This document shows, piece after piece, positions 11,201-20,223 of a stretch of DNA of 64,000 nt (positions within the stretch are counted from its first letter, which is position 1; each line of letters starts with the position of its first letter). The stretch is from Burkholderiales bacterium C2. Its GTDB lineage: Bacteria > Pseudomonadota > Gammaproteobacteria > Burkholderiales > Burkholderiaceae_C. The notes under the pieces were generated by a model. That model was given only the letters and a program-made list of their open reading frames with translations, was not told the origin of the DNA and made no database searches. Both the position numbers and the translations under genes were made by a program. The stretch lies in assembly GCA_005503085.1 (NCBI GenBank), contig SCOI01000003.1, positions 1 through 64,000 of the forward strand, written 5' to 3'.

Positions 11201-13627
11201 GTGTCACAGTCTTCTCTGCCGGCCGGCTCCAGCACATATACGGAAGCATTCAGGGACGTCTGGCTGACCCGCTATTGTTCGCGGAGCGCCGCAGCCGAGT
11301 TGGCGGAGCGCTATCTCGCGGAGTCGGCTGGTGATGAACGTCTGGCACTGAGGATGCGGCTGCTGCTGCTGCGCCAGGAGCCACTGTCTCCGCGCGCCGC
11401 CCAGCGCTACACGGAGCTTGCGGACGGCATGCTGGTCCTGGGCGACCGCTCCGGCTACCTGATCGCCAAGAGCTTCGCGCTCGGGGTTGCCAATTTCGGC
11501 GGCGACACGGCGGCGGCCCTCGCTGCCTATGAGCAGCTGAGCGCCGAAATCAATCGTCTGGAAGACCCGCTGGAACAGCATGCGGCGATGGGTCCGTCGC
11601 TGCTGCTCTACCAGGCCGACGGCAAGCCGGCGGCTTATATGCAGCAAGCCTGCCGCATGCTGCAGCTTGCCAACGAGATCGACCACGGCGCCATTCGGTC
11701 GGCGGCCATCAGCAATCTCGGCATTGCCTTCTTCCTGGCGGGCGATGAGCTGCAGGCGCGCCATTATCTTGAGCAGTCGCTGGCAAGCAACGATCTGGGC
11801 GGCTGGGTGCGCTTCAGTGCCGTTGCCATCCTGGCCGAGATCTATGCCTCGGCCGGCGATGTTGACAAGGCCCTGCCGCTGCTGCGCGTCTGGTCCTTTC
11901 CCGACCAGCTCGCCGAGCTGGACGGACCGACCCTCGCGCACTTCCATGTGCTCGGCGCGGAGACCTTTGCCCGCCTGGGGCAGGCGCAGCAAGCCCGTTC
12001 CTATCTCGAGTTTATTGAGCTCACGCCGCCCGAGCAGCACAGCCATGATCTCCGCTGCCAGCTGGCCATGGCGCAAGCCATGCACCACCAGGCCGAAGGC
12101 CGAGGCGCGCAGGCGGCGGCCATGATGAACGAGGCCATTGCCATGGCGCAAGCCATGCCCCGCAGCGACCGGACACTGGCGCCCCGCTTCTGGTGGTTGG
12201 CCGCCGAGCTGGCCGGCGCACAAGGCCAATGGGAACAAGCCTATCGGTTGATGGATCGCTATCGACGGCTGGAACAGGAGAAGAAGCAAGACATTGCCGC
12301 AGTGCGGCGGGTCGCCGCGCAATTCCAGACCGACGACAGTGCACGGGCTGTCGAAGCCGCACAACGCGACCGGCTGACGGGACTGGGTAATCGTGAGCGG
12401 CTGATCGCCGTAGGCGACACCTGGATGGCACGCGGGCTCGAACCCATGGTCGCGATGCTGAATGTCAGACGATTCAACGCGATCAATGAGGCCCTGGGTC
12501 GGGAAATCGGCGACGCTGTGCTGCAGGCGGTCGCCGACCGTCTGGGTGAGGCCTGCATCCGCTTCGACCATGCGATCGCCGGGCGTGTGTACGCGGATCA
12601 GTACGCGCTCGTGCTGGCCGGCGAGCGTGGCGATATCGGTCTGCTCGGAGGGCTTGCCGCGGACATGTTCTCCACGCCGCTGGAGGTTGCCGGGCAGTGG
12701 GTGGACATCAGCGCGGCGTGGGGCGTCGCCCACTGCCCGGCGCACGGGCTCTCGATGCACAAGCTCATGAGCCATGCCGAGATCGCCCTGCACGAGGGCC
12801 GGCGCACCGATGCCGGATGGACGGTCTATGAACCCTGCCTCATCAGGGCTGATCTCCGGCAGCTGTCACTGATCTCTGAGCTCAAGCGCGCCGCTCAGGA
12901 GGATGAGTTCTCGCTGCTGTTGCAACCCAAGTTCCGATTGGCCGACAACGCAGTCACCAGCTTCGAGTCATTGCTACGCTGGAACCATCCCACCCGAGGC
13001 CTGGTGCCGCCGGCAGAGTTCATTCCTTTCGCCGAGAGCACCGGCAACATCAAAGGGATCACCGAGTGGGTGTTGCGGCGGGCGATGCGACTTTCCGCGC
13101 AGCTGCGTGACGCGGGGCTTGTCTGCCAGATCGCCATCAATGTGTCGGTGCATGATGTCGGCGCCAGCGGCTTCCCCGGCATCCTGTCTGGCCTTCTCCA
13201 GGCGACGCGCGCACGCGCCGAAGACATACGCCTGGAGCTGACAGAAGGCGCCGTCATGAAGGACCCGGCTACCGTGATCGACCGGATGCGTGAGATCAAC
13301 GCGCTGGGCTTCGAATGGTCGATCGACGACTTCGGCACGGGGCAATCGTCGCTCGCCTATCTGCACATGCTGCCCGTATCGGAGCTGAAGATAGACCGGA
13401 GCTTCGTGCGCGGGGCAGCGAACTCCAGCACGACGCTGACCCTGCTCAAAGCCGCGATCGACCTGGGCCGCAACCTTGGCCTCTCTACCGTTGGCGAGGG
13501 GGCGGAGACCGCCGAGGAATGGGATCTGCTGCGGACGCTCGGCTGCGGCATGGCGCAGGGTTGGTTCGGTGCGCGCCCGATGCCGGAACAGGTGCTGCTG
13601 CGATGGCTGCAGGACCGCCTCCGTTAG
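11201..13627 (+). CDS. TPR-like / degenerate GGDEF / EAL cyclic-di-GMP phosphodiesterase
   Basis: The 808-residue protein has no signal peptide. Residues about 20-370 are helical repeats resembling tetratricopeptides. A GGDEF-type fold follows (about 390-530) in which the active-site motif is replaced (RVYADQYALVL), so cyclase activity is unlikely. The EAL domain (about 560-805) keeps its key residues: ESLLRW, the Asn in AINVS, LELTE, IDDFGTG, the Lys in ELKIDRSF, GEGAET and the final Gln in AQGW. It is therefore a likely active c-di-GMP hydrolase with a regulatory GGDEF remnant. The start is GTG at 11201 with only a weak ribosome binding site. Confidence 0.85.
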   Translation: MSQSSLPAGSSTYTEAFRDVWLTRYCSRSAAAELAERYLAESAGDERLALRMRLLLLRQEPLSPRAAQRYTELADGMLVLGDRSGYLIAKSFALGVANFGGDTAAALAAYEQLSAEINRLEDPLEQHAAMGPSLLLYQADGKPAAYMQQACRMLQLANEIDHGAIRSAAISNLGIAFFLAGDELQARHYLEQSLASNDLGGWVRFSAVAILAEIYASAGDVDKALPLLRVWSFPDQLAELDGPTLAHFHVLGAETFARLGQAQQARSYLEFIELTPPEQHSHDLRCQLAMAQAMHHQAEGRGAQAAAMMNEAIAMAQAMPRSDRTLAPRFWWLAAELAGAQGQWEQAYRLMDRYRRLEQEKKQDIAAVRRVAAQFQTDDSARAVEAAQRDRLTGLGNRERLIAVGDTWMARGLEPMVAMLNVRRFNAINEALGREIGDAVLQAVADRLGEACIRFDHAIAGRVYADQYALVLAGERGDIGLLGGLAADMFSTPLEVAGQWVDISAAWGVAHCPAHGLSMHKLMSHAEIALHEGRRTDAGWTVYEPCLIRADLRQLSLISELKRAAQEDEFSLLLQPKFRLADNAVTSFESLLRWNHPTRGLVPPAEFIPFAESTGNIKGITEWVLRRAMRLSAQLRDAGLVCQIAINVSVHDVGASGFPGILSGLLQATRARAEDIRLELTEGAVMKDPATVIDRMREINALGFEWSIDDFGTGQSSLAYLHMLPVSELKIDRSFVRGAANSSTTLTLLKAAIDLGRNLGLSTVGEGAETAEEWDLLRTLGCGMAQGWFGARPMPEQVLLRWLQDRLR

Positions 13628-13650
13628 GCGAGCGGCGCAGCATCGCTTGC

Positions 13651-13687
13651 AAAAAAAGACCCCGGCACGCCAAGACGCGCCGGGGTT
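13651..13687 (-). terminator. Rho-independent terminator of sbp
   Basis: On the minus strand the seven-base stem CCCCGGC / GCCGGGG (13660-13685) with a 12-base loop is followed by seven T. It lies about 60 bases past the stop of the sulfate binding protein gene. It could partly serve the convergent EAL gene as well. Confidence 0.8.
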
Positions 13688-13743
13688 GAGGTCGATAAGA
13701 CTCAGCCTATCGAGGAGACAAACAATGCAGGGGCCGGGTCTTG

Positions 13744-14760
13744 TCAGCGACCGCCGGGCGTGTAGATCTGGTCGAACACTCCGCCGTCGGCGAAGTGGGT
13801 CTTCTGGGCCGTGCGCCAGCCGCCGAAGACCTCGTCGACGGTGATCAGCTTGACCTGGGCGAACTGCTCGCTGAACTTGGCGGCGATCTTGGCGTCGCGT
13901 GGGCGGTAGTAGTGCTTGCCGGCAATCTCCTGGCCTTCGGGGCTGTACAGATACTCCAGATAGGCCTGGGCCTGCTTGCGGGTGCCGCGCTTGTCGACCA
14001 CCTTGTCGACCACTGCCACCGGCGGCTCGGCCAGGATGGACAGGCTGGGCGTGACGATCTGGAACTTGTCCGGGCCGAGTTCCTTGACCGCCAGGAAGGC
14101 CTCGTTCTCCCACGAGATCAGCACATCGCCGATGCCGCGTTCGGTGAAGCTGGTCAGCGAGCCGCGCGCGCCGGAGTCCAGCACCTTGGTGTTGGTGTAG
14201 ATGCGCTTGACCAGGTCCTTGGCCTTGTCGGCATTGCCGCCCGGCTGGGCCAGCGCATAACCCCAGGCGGCCAGATAGTTCCAGCGGGCGCCGCCCGAGG
14301 TCTTGGGGTTCGGGGTCACGACCTCGACGCCGGGACGGGCCAGATCGTTCCAGTCCTTGATCGCCTTCGGATTGCCCTTGCGCACCAGGAACACGATGGT
14401 CGAGGTGTAGGGGCTGGCGTTCTGCGGCAGACGCTTTTGCCAGTCGGCCGGGATCAGCTTGGCGTTGTCGTGCAGCGCATCGACGTCATAGGCCAGGGCC
14501 AGGGTCACGACATCGGCCTCCAGGCCATCGATCACCGAGCGGGCCTGCTTGCCCGAGCCGCCATGCGACTGCTTGACCGTCACGGTCTCGCCACTCTTGG
14601 CCTTCCACTGCTTGATGAAGGCGGCGTTGAAGTCCTGGTAGAGCTCGCGGGTCGGGTCGTAGGAGACGTTGAGCAGGGTGGTCTGGGCCTGGGCCGTGGA
14701 GGCCAGGCCCAGCAGGGTGCTGACGGTCAGCAGGGACAGGGTGCGTCGGATGGCGTTCAC
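13744..14760 (-). CDS. sbp: Periplasmic sulfate-binding protein of an ABC transporter
   Basis: The 338-residue protein has a signal peptide (about 1-26, ending STAQAQ) and the family sequences [17 protein letters not shown] and [15 protein letters not shown] that bind sulfate through backbone and Ser contacts. It would deliver sulfate (possibly thiosulfate) to the CysTWA permease. No permease or ATPase genes lie in the window, so the rest of the transporter is elsewhere. It lies downstream of cysB on the same strand with a 105-base gap, consistent with CysB control. Confidence 0.92.
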   Translation of the reverse strand: MNAIRRTLSLLTVSTLLGLASTAQAQTTLLNVSYDPTRELYQDFNAAFIKQWKAKSGETVTVKQSHGGSGKQARSVIDGLEADVVTLALAYDVDALHDNAKLIPADWQKRLPQNASPYTSTIVFLVRKGNPKAIKDWNDLARPGVEVVTPNPKTSGGARWNYLAAWGYALAQPGGNADKAKDLVKRIYTNTKVLDSGARGSLTSFTERGIGDVLISWENEAFLAVKELGPDKFQIVTPSLSILAEPPVAVVDKVVDKRGTRKQAQAYLEYLYSPEGQEIAGKHYYRPRDAKIAAKFSEQFAQVKLITVDEVFGGWRTAQKTHFADGGVFDQIYTPGGR

Positions 14761-14865
14761 GGCATGGGCCTTCTTGATTTGAGGTGTGGCGGGGAGACTT
14801 GACTGTAGGGAGCGCCTGCGCGCTTGTGAACGAAGAAGAGTTGCTTTGCTTTGCAGCGTGGGTGC

Positions 14866-15810
14866 TCAGGCCGCCAGCAGGCCCTGGCGCGCTTCCTCGA
14901 CGGCGGCGCGCGTCAGCGGCGCGGCGAAGGTCGAGATGAAGGCGTAGACATAGTCGCGCAGATAGGCATCGCGGCGCACCGCCAGCCGGGTCATGTTGTC
15001 GGCGAACAGATGGCGGCCGTCGATCGCGGCGAGATGGCGGTCGCGCTCCTCGTCGTAGGCGATCGCCGCGACGATGCCCACACCCAGGCCCAGGTCCACA
15101 TAGGTCTTGATCACGTCGGCATCCATCGCCACCAGCACCACATCGATGCCCAGGCCGGCGGCGCGGAAGGCGTCATCGATGTGCGAGCGGCCGGTGTAGC
15201 CGGTCTCGTAGGTGATGATGGGGAACTGGGCCAGACGCTGCAGTGTCAAGACCTGACCCTCAGAGGCTTCGCGGGCCAGCGGGTGGTCCGGCGGCGTCAC
15301 GATGGTGTGGGTCCAGCGGTAGCAGGGCAGGGCCACCAGCTCGTCGAACTGGGCCAGCGCCTCGGTGGCGATGCCGACATCGGCCTCGCCGTCCAGCAGC
15401 AGCTTGGCCACCTGCTGCGGCGAGCCCTGCTGCATATGCAGCATCACATCGGGGTGGGCGGCACGGAAGTCGCGCACCACCGGCGGCAGCGCATAGCGGG
15501 CCTGGCTGTGGGTGGCGGCGATGCGCAGCGCACCGCTGCCGGCGCGGGCGAAATCGTCGCCGGCACGGCGCAGATTCTCGGCCTCGTGCAGCAGGCGCTC
15601 GACGATGGGCATGACCTGGCGGCCCGGCTCGGTCAGACCGGTCAGGCGCTTGCCGGCACGCACGAAGAGGTCGATGCCCAGCTCGTCCTCGAGCTCGCGG
15701 ATCTGGCGGCTGACGCCGGGCTGCGAGGTGTGCAGCGCCTGCGCCACCTCGGTCAGGTTGAAGCTGCGGCGCTGGGCCTCGCGGACGGATCGGAGTTGTT
15801 GGAAATTCAC
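14866..15810 (-). CDS. cysB: LysR-type regulator CysB
   Basis: CysB activates sulfate uptake and cysteine synthesis genes, responding to N-acetylserine and sulfur status. The 314-residue protein begins MNFQQLRSVREAQRRSFNLTE, the N-terminus of the CysB subfamily, with the HTH over residues 1-60 and the substrate domain after about 90. Adjacency to sbp supports the name over the close paralogue Cbl. One exact copy of the word CAAGACCTGACCC lies inside the gene at 15247-15259. Confidence 0.92.
   Translation of the reverse strand: MNFQQLRSVREAQRRSFNLTEVAQALHTSQPGVSRQIRELEDELGIDLFVRAGKRLTGLTEPGRQVMPIVERLLHEAENLRRAGDDFARAGSGALRIAATHSQARYALPPVVRDFRAAHPDVMLHMQQGSPQQVAKLLLDGEADVGIATEALAQFDELVALPCYRWTHTIVTPPDHPLAREASEGQVLTLQRLAQFPIITYETGYTGRSHIDDAFRAAGLGIDVVLVAMDADVIKTYVDLGLGVGIVAAIAYDEERDRHLAAIDGRHLFADNMTRLAVRRDAYLRDYVYAFISTFAAPLTRAAVEEARQGLLAA
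15247..15259 (+). repeat. Copy of 13-base word CAAGACCTGACCC (inside cysB)
   Basis: Exact copy. On the cysB coding strand it reads as GGGTCAGGTCTTG and encodes part of Gly-Gln-Val-Leu, using the codon TTG for Leu. Confidence 0.7.
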
Positions 15811-15871
15811 GGCAAGGGGCTCTCGTTATTTGTTTTTCATTATTGAGAGTCGCCCGCTGCCTGTCCTCCAA

Positions 15872-15885
15872 CTTATTCCGATAAG
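15872..15885. promoter_or_regulatory. Dyad upstream of cysB, possible autoregulatory site
   Basis: Perfect inverted repeat CTTAT-TCCG-ATAAG, about 60 bases upstream of the cysB start, followed toward the gene by an AT-rich stretch (15818-15845). CysB is known to repress its own gene in enteric bacteria; assigning this site to CysB is inference. Confidence 0.45.
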
Positions 15886-15903
15886 GATATGAAGGTTCGG
15901 GGC

Positions 15904-16497
15904 TCACACCGCGAACGACCACTCGTCGAACGCCGCATGTGCGGGCCGCTGTTCGCGCGCGGCGCGGGCGCGTGCCGCCTCGACCCAGCGCCGGGCCAGC
16001 GGGAAGGGGCCGAAGCCGGACTCGGTGTTGATATGGCCGACCGGGCCCAGATTGCTGAAGCTCGCGCCCCAGCGCTCGGCCCAGCGCTGGGCGCTGGCCG
16101 CGCTCATCCAGGGGTCGTTCTGGCTGGCAATCAGGGTCAGCGGGCGGCCCAGGCGGCGCTGCGGCAGCGACTCGGCCAGGCCGAACTTGTCCGGCTCGGC
16201 CGGTGCCACCAGCAGGGCCTGGCGGATCGGCGAGTCGGGGTGATCGGCCAGGTGCCGGGCCAGCGCCAGCGTGCCGAAGCTGTGGGCCACCGCGATCCAC
16301 TCGCCGGGGCCGGCGCTGTCCAGGCTGGCGCCGATGCGCTCGGCCCAGCGCTGCAGATCAGGGTGGCTGAAGTCGCGCTGCACGACGCGGCGCGCATCGC
16401 GGTACTGCTGCTGCAGCCAGGTCTGCCAGTGCGCCGGCCCGCTGTCATGCAGGCCCGGAATGATCAGCAGGCGCGGCGGGCGGTAGGGCGCGACCAT
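15904..16497 (-). CDS. RBBP9/YdeN-type alpha/beta hydrolase
   Basis: Small serine hydrolase of 197 residues. Visible features are the N-terminal LLIIPGLHDSGPAHWQTWLQ signature, the nucleophile motif AHSFG (Ser in the elbow), an acid in ASQNDPW and the catalytic His in GHINTESGFGPFP. The family is active on esters in vitro but its natural substrate is unknown. Ten bases separate it from the Mop gene upstream on the same strand, so the two are likely co-transcribed, though a shared function is not evident. Confidence 0.87.
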   Translation of the reverse strand: MVAPYRPPRLLIIPGLHDSGPAHWQTWLQQQYRDARRVVQRDFSHPDLQRWAERIGASLDSAGPGEWIAVAHSFGTLALARHLADHPDSPIRQALLVAPAEPDKFGLAESLPQRRLGRPLTLIASQNDPWMSAASAQRWAERWGASFSNLGPVGHINTESGFGPFPLARRWVEAARARAAREQRPAHAAFDEWSFAV

Positions 16498-16507
16498 GAC
16501 AGCCGAC

Positions 16508-16726
16508 TCACAGCGTCGCGATCGAGACCTCGGTCGACTTGACCAGGGCCACCACGTCCTTGCCCGGCACCAGACCCAGCTCCTTGACCGAGCGGGTCGT
16601 GATGACCGAGGTGACGATCAGGCCCGAGGGCGTGAGCACATCGACTTCCGAGACCACCGGCCCCTCGATGACTTCCTTGATCGTGCCGCGAAACTGGTTG
16701 CGGACATTGATGGCGCTGATGCTCAT
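16508..16726 (-). CDS. Molybdenum-pterin/molybdate-binding protein (Mop, TOBE domain)
   Basis: A 72-residue single-domain Mop protein: MSISAINVRNQFRGTIKEV then VVSEVDV and SVKELGLVPGKDVVALVKSTEV, the typical molbindin pattern. Such proteins form oligomers that store molybdate or support its delivery. The ATG at 16726 has AAGGAT upstream; a longer reading frame starting at 16783 adds basic sequence not found in the family. The molybdenum hydroxylase at 39-42 kb is a possible consumer of the metal, but that link is only inference. Confidence 0.88.
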   Translation of the reverse strand: MSISAINVRNQFRGTIKEVIEGPVVSEVDVLTPSGLIVTSVITTRSVKELGLVPGKDVVALVKSTEVSIATL

Positions 16727-16841
16727 GGCGGATCCTTGACGATGATGACGCGCCAGCTTAGGACGCCGCCCTTGTGCCGCCAACGAAGGCTGGCGCAGCA
16801 GGACATGCGGGAAACAGATATGCGCGCCCTGCGCGGCCGTC

Positions 16842-17327
16842 TCAACGCGGCTTGACCAGCAGCCGCTGCGGCCCCGGCCCTTCGTCGCCGAGCCGGTCGT
16901 ACGGATTGCGCAGCCGGCAGCGGTCGATCGACAGGCAGCCGCAGCCTATGCAGTCGTCCAGCGTGTCGCGCAGCTTCTTGAGCTGGGCGATGCGCTCGTC
17001 CAGCTCACCGCGCCAGTCGGCCGACAGCCGTGTCCAGTCGGCGCGGCTGGGCGCCGCCTTGGGCGGCAGCGCGGCCAGCGCGGTAGCGATCTCGGCCAGG
17101 CCGATGCCGACCCGCTGGGCCACGCGGATGAAGGCGACGCGGCGCAGCACCTCGCGCGCATAGCGGCGCTGATTGCCCTCGCTGCGGCTGCTGCTGATCA
17201 GGCCCTTGGTCTCGTAGAAATGCAGCGTCGAGACCGCCACGCCGCTGCGCCGCGCCACCTCGCCGACCGACAGCGTCGGCGCGATACCGGCAGCCTCCAA
17301 GCCTGTTGTCATTGCTTGTCCTTTCAT
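16842..17327 (-). CDS. soxR: Redox-sensitive transcriptional activator SoxR
   Basis: MerR-family sensor of redox-cycling compounds with a [2Fe-2S] cluster. The 161-residue protein has the HTH ([21 protein letters not shown], residues 19-39), a dimerisation helix and the four cluster ligands C126, C129, C131 and C137 in the exact SoxR spacing C-x2-C-x-C-x5-C. A second possible start lies five codons in (MTTGLEAAG). A SoxR box lies between it and the divergent monooxygenase-like gene; soxS is absent, as is usual outside enteric bacteria. Confidence 0.94.
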   Translation of the reverse strand: MKGQAMTTGLEAAGIAPTLSVGEVARRSGVAVSTLHFYETKGLISSSRSEGNQRRYAREVLRRVAFIRVAQRVGIGLAEIATALAALPPKAAPSRADWTRLSADWRGELDERIAQLKKLRDTLDDCIGCGCLSIDRCRLRNPYDRLGDEGPGPQRLLVKPR

Positions 17328-17343
17328 TATTCGTGGATTTTGC

Positions 17344-17372
17344 TTGACCTTAACATTACTTGAGGTCTGAGA
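17344..17372 (+). promoter_or_regulatory. SoxR box within a MerR-type promoter
   Basis: CCTTAACATTACTTGAGG (17348-17365) matches the reverse complement of the SoxR operator CCTCAAGTTAACTTGAGG at 14 of 18 positions, with CTTGAGG intact. TTGACC at 17344-17349 fits a -35 box on the plus strand, followed by a long spacer holding the operator, the geometry SoxR needs. The promoter faces the monooxygenase-like gene at 17445. Confidence 0.8.
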
Positions 17373-17444
17373 CTTCGCGCTGTTCCTGTTCAGTGCCGCG
17401 CGATGTCCGCGCGGGCTGGTGCCGGATCACTACCGAGGTCTGCC

Positions 17445-17795
17445 ATGTCCCACGCCATTCCGTCCGCCGACTCGCGCTATCGCATCGACAAGTTCATCGT
17501 GCCCTCGTCTGCGCTGAGCAGCTTCCTGAAGCAGATCGAGCGTATCGATGCCGAGCTGAGCACCTTGCCCGGCTGCGAACAGCATCTGGTGCTGATCCAG
17601 GAGCCTGACAGCGCCGGCGATGCCTTGCATGTGCTGACCCTGGTCGAATGGGCCAGCGCCGCGCATATGAGCGCCGCCAAGACCCATATGCGGCAGCGCT
17701 ACCGGCACGAGGGCTTCGAGCCGGCGGCCTTCATGCAGGAACTTGGGGTCAGGGCTGAACTGGGCGACTACCGCCGGGCCGAGGGCGCCGTATGA
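17445..17795 (+). CDS. Small antibiotic-monooxygenase-like (ABM fold) protein, predicted SoxR target
   Basis: A 116-residue protein whose pattern (DKFIVPSSALSSFLKQIERI, HVLTLVEWASAAHMSAAK) fits the dimeric alpha/beta barrel of ABM-domain proteins, some of which oxidise quinone-like compounds. The ATG at 17445 follows an ACCGAGGT segment; a start 42 bases upstream is less likely. Because a SoxR-type promoter faces this gene, it probably helps with redox-active compounds. Enzymatic activity is inferred from fold alone. Confidence 0.7.
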   Translation: MSHAIPSADSRYRIDKFIVPSSALSSFLKQIERIDAELSTLPGCEQHLVLIQEPDSAGDALHVLTLVEWASAAHMSAAKTHMRQRYRHEGFEPAAFMQELGVRAELGDYRRAEGAV

Positions 17796-17807
17796 CGGGC
17801 CACCGGC

Positions 17808-18539
17808 CTAGCCGGCGTCGAGCTCCGGATAGCAGCGAAAGATGCCCTGCTCGCTGAACGGGATGCGGCGCTCGCTGCGCAGATAGGCCGCGACCTTGGG
17901 CAGCGCGGCGACGCGATCATGCAGGGCGACGACACCGGGTGTGGAGGCCAGCACACGAGCCGTGGCCTTGGGGTAGGCGTAGCGCAGGCCTTCGATCAGC
18001 TGGAACAGCGACAGGTCCGCATAGCTCAGCTTGCCGCCGACCAGATGGCGGGTGCCGGCCGGGTTGCGCTGCACGATGGCCTCGAACCAGGACAGGAACT
18101 TGGGCAGGCGGTTGCTGCAGAAGGCCTGGGCGCGGCGCAGCGCCTCGGGCTTCTGGTCCTCGTAATACAGGTCGGGGCCCAGCGGATGGTGGGTGTCGTG
18201 CGCCTCGGTCACGATATCGGCGATGGTCAGCTGGATCTGCTGAGTCCACGCGCGCAGCTGCTCGCTGCGCGGCAGGAGCTTCAGCTCGGCGCCGAGGTAG
18301 TGCAGGATGGCCGAGGTCTGGCCGATCACGAAGTGGCCGTCCTTCAGAAAGGGCGGCGCAAAAGGCGGGTGCGGCTGGCGGCCGTCCCGCAGATGCTGCA
18401 GCATCGCCGGCAGACCCTGGCCGGCCTCCTCCGGCCCGCGGGCCACATCGAGATAGGGCGCGCCGGTCGCCTCCAGCGCCAGCCGCACGAATTCGCCGCG
18501 ACCTTGGATGGTCGGCCAGTAGTGGAGTTCATATGCCAT
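17808..18539 (-). CDS. Glutathione S-transferase family protein
   Basis: A 243-residue protein with an N-terminal thioredoxin-fold domain (MAYELHYWPTIQGRGEFVRLALEA, then PPFLKDGHFVIGQTSAILHYLG, residues about 1-85) and a helical C-terminal domain, resembling sigma/alpha-like GSTs with a catalytic Tyr near the start. It would conjugate glutathione to electrophiles in the cytoplasm. The start at 18539 is chosen because the fold begins there; the frame stays open upstream but without family similarity. It is convergent with the SoxR-box gene. Confidence 0.88.
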   Translation of the reverse strand: MAYELHYWPTIQGRGEFVRLALEATGAPYLDVARGPEEAGQGLPAMLQHLRDGRQPHPPFAPPFLKDGHFVIGQTSAILHYLGAELKLLPRSEQLRAWTQQIQLTIADIVTEAHDTHHPLGPDLYYEDQKPEALRRAQAFCSNRLPKFLSWFEAIVQRNPAGTRHLVGGKLSYADLSLFQLIEGLRYAYPKATARVLASTPGVVALHDRVAALPKVAAYLRSERRIPFSEQGIFRCYPELDAG

Positions 18540-18574
18540 GCCGGGGACTGTAGCCTGCGCAGCGGCCCCGGCCG

Positions 18575-20218
18575 TTACTCGGCCCACTGCCCCCTCATCC
18601 AGGCTTCTCCATAGGACGCCCAGACCGCAGGCCCCTGATCCAGCGCTCTGACCAGGCAGACACCGGCCACACCGGTGCGCGCCACGCGCTCGGCCTGCGC
18701 GGGCGAGACGATGCCGCCGATGCCCAGCACCGGTGTGCCGGCCATCCGGGCCCACCAGCGCAGATGGCTCAGACCTTGCGGCAGCCAGGGCATGTCCTTG
18801 GTCGTGGTGGGCCAGACCGGGCCGCAGGCGATATAGCTGGGCGCCAGGCCGCGTGCGCGCGCCAGCTCCCACAGGCTGTGGCTGGAGATGCCCAGCTTCA
18901 GGCCGCAGACCTCGCGCTCGCGCAGCAGCAGGCTGCGTTCCTCATCGCTCAGCGCCGCCCAGTCCTGCTGCCCCAGATGCAGGGCCGTCGCCCCTTCCTC
19001 CAGGGCCAGGCGCCAGTGGTCGTTGATCCACAGCTGGCTGCCTTGCCCCAGGCCTTGCAAGGCCCGGCGTACCGCTGTGCGCAGATCCTCGCCAGGCTCG
19101 GTCTTGATCCGCAACTGAATCTGCAGGAACAGCCCCGCAGCGGCGAGCTCGGCCACGCGAGCGGCGTCGTCGGTGATCGCGTAGAGCCCGCAGCGATGGT
19201 CTGCGGTGACCTCGCCCCGCAAGACCCGGCCCCAGCGGGCCTGTGTTGCCGCATCCAGCGCCTCATCGCCAAAGCTCATCACCGGCATCGCCTGCGGCTC
19301 GGCGATGAAGGCCGACCCCGGCCGCAGCGGGCCGGCGCCGGCGCCGGCGGCGTGGCCGTCGCGCAGCGCGGTCCAGCTCAGCATCTTGGCCAGCACCGCG
19401 GCGTCGGGCAGCGGGAAGCCGCGGGCCAGCGCGGCGGCGGCGGCCGTGGCGAAGCTGCAGCCGCTGCCATGGTGGTGGCGCGTCGCCAGACGGGGCAGTG
19501 CCAGCCAGCCGCGCGTGCCGCCGAGCTCGGGCTGCCAGGGGCTGAGCGGGCCGTCCCACCAGTCCAGTGCCAGCTCGGTCGCGTCGTCCCCGCCGGTGAT
19601 GCAGACGGCCAGTGCCCCCAGCTGCCGCAGCGCGGCGGCCAGGGCCGGCACGCTACCCGCCAGCCCGGTCAGGCGAGCGGCCTCGCGGCGGTTCGGCGTG
19701 ATCAGGCTCGCGCGGGGCAGCAGCCATTCCCGGTAGGCGGTGATCAGCGCCTCGTCGGCGAAGCTGGCGCCGCCGGCGCTGGCGCCCAGCACCGGGTCGA
19801 CCACCAGACCGACAAAGCCGTGCTCACGCCGCAGCACGTCGATCGTCTCGGCCACCGAGCGCACCGCCGCGACGCTGGCCAGCAGGCCGGTCTTGATGAC
19901 GCGCGGCGGCATGTCGGAGGCCAGCGCCTCCAGCTGGGCCTGCAGCTGCTCGCCGGGCAGCGGGAACACGGCCCGTACCCCCAGCGAGTTCTGTGCGGTG
20001 ACGGCCGCCACCACCGGGCACAGATGCACACCCATTGCCGCCGCTGCGCGCGTGTCGGCCGACAAGCCGGCGCCGCCGCCGCTGTCGGTGCCGGCCACGC
20101 TCCAGATCACCGGCGGGGTCGGGTCTTGCGTCCAGGGCGGCATGTGGTCGCTGTCGGGGTTGATGGCCTGGATCCAGGGCGAGGGCAGGCTGGGGTGGGG
20201 ATAGATAGGCTTGTTCAT
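18575..20218 (-). CDS. thiDE: ThiD-ThiE fusion: HMP-phosphate kinase / thiamine-phosphate synthase
   Basis: A 547-residue fusion. Residues about 35-310 are ThiD, phosphorylating hydroxymethylpyrimidine (VIWSVAGTDSGGGAGL, VIKTGLLAS, DPVLGASAGG, HGSGCSFATAAAAALA anion hole). Residues about 345-545 are ThiE-like, joining pyrimidine and thiazole phosphates (GLYAITDD, LGQQDW, LGISSH, GPVWPTTTK, GIGGI). It is the last gene of the thi operon, five bases after thiG. The first 30 residues are variable, so the true start may be further in. A one-mismatch copy of the 13-base word lies at 20116-20128. Confidence 0.92.
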   Translation of the reverse strand: MNKPIYPHPSLPSPWIQAINPDSDHMPPWTQDPTPPVIWSVAGTDSGGGAGLSADTRAAAAMGVHLCPVVAAVTAQNSLGVRAVFPLPGEQLQAQLEALASDMPPRVIKTGLLASVAAVRSVAETIDVLRREHGFVGLVVDPVLGASAGGASFADEALITAYREWLLPRASLITPNRREAARLTGLAGSVPALAAALRQLGALAVCITGGDDATELALDWWDGPLSPWQPELGGTRGWLALPRLATRHHHGSGCSFATAAAAALARGFPLPDAAVLAKMLSWTALRDGHAAGAGAGPLRPGSAFIAEPQAMPVMSFGDEALDAATQARWGRVLRGEVTADHRCGLYAITDDAARVAELAAAGLFLQIQLRIKTEPGEDLRTAVRRALQGLGQGSQLWINDHWRLALEEGATALHLGQQDWAALSDEERSLLLREREVCGLKLGISSHSLWELARARGLAPSYIACGPVWPTTTKDMPWLPQGLSHLRWWARMAGTPVLGIGGIVSPAQAERVARTGVAGVCLVRALDQGPAVWASYGEAWMRGQWAE

Positions 20219-20223
20219 GGCTC

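Noticed and set aside
18541-18571. Terminator after thiDE
   Set aside because: CCGGGG and CCCCGG can pair, but there is no T-run on the minus strand and the loop is long.
17796-18872. Longer GST protein starting at 18872
   Set aside because: The added N-terminal residues are antisense to thiDE and unlike GSTs; the fold begins at the ATG at 18539.
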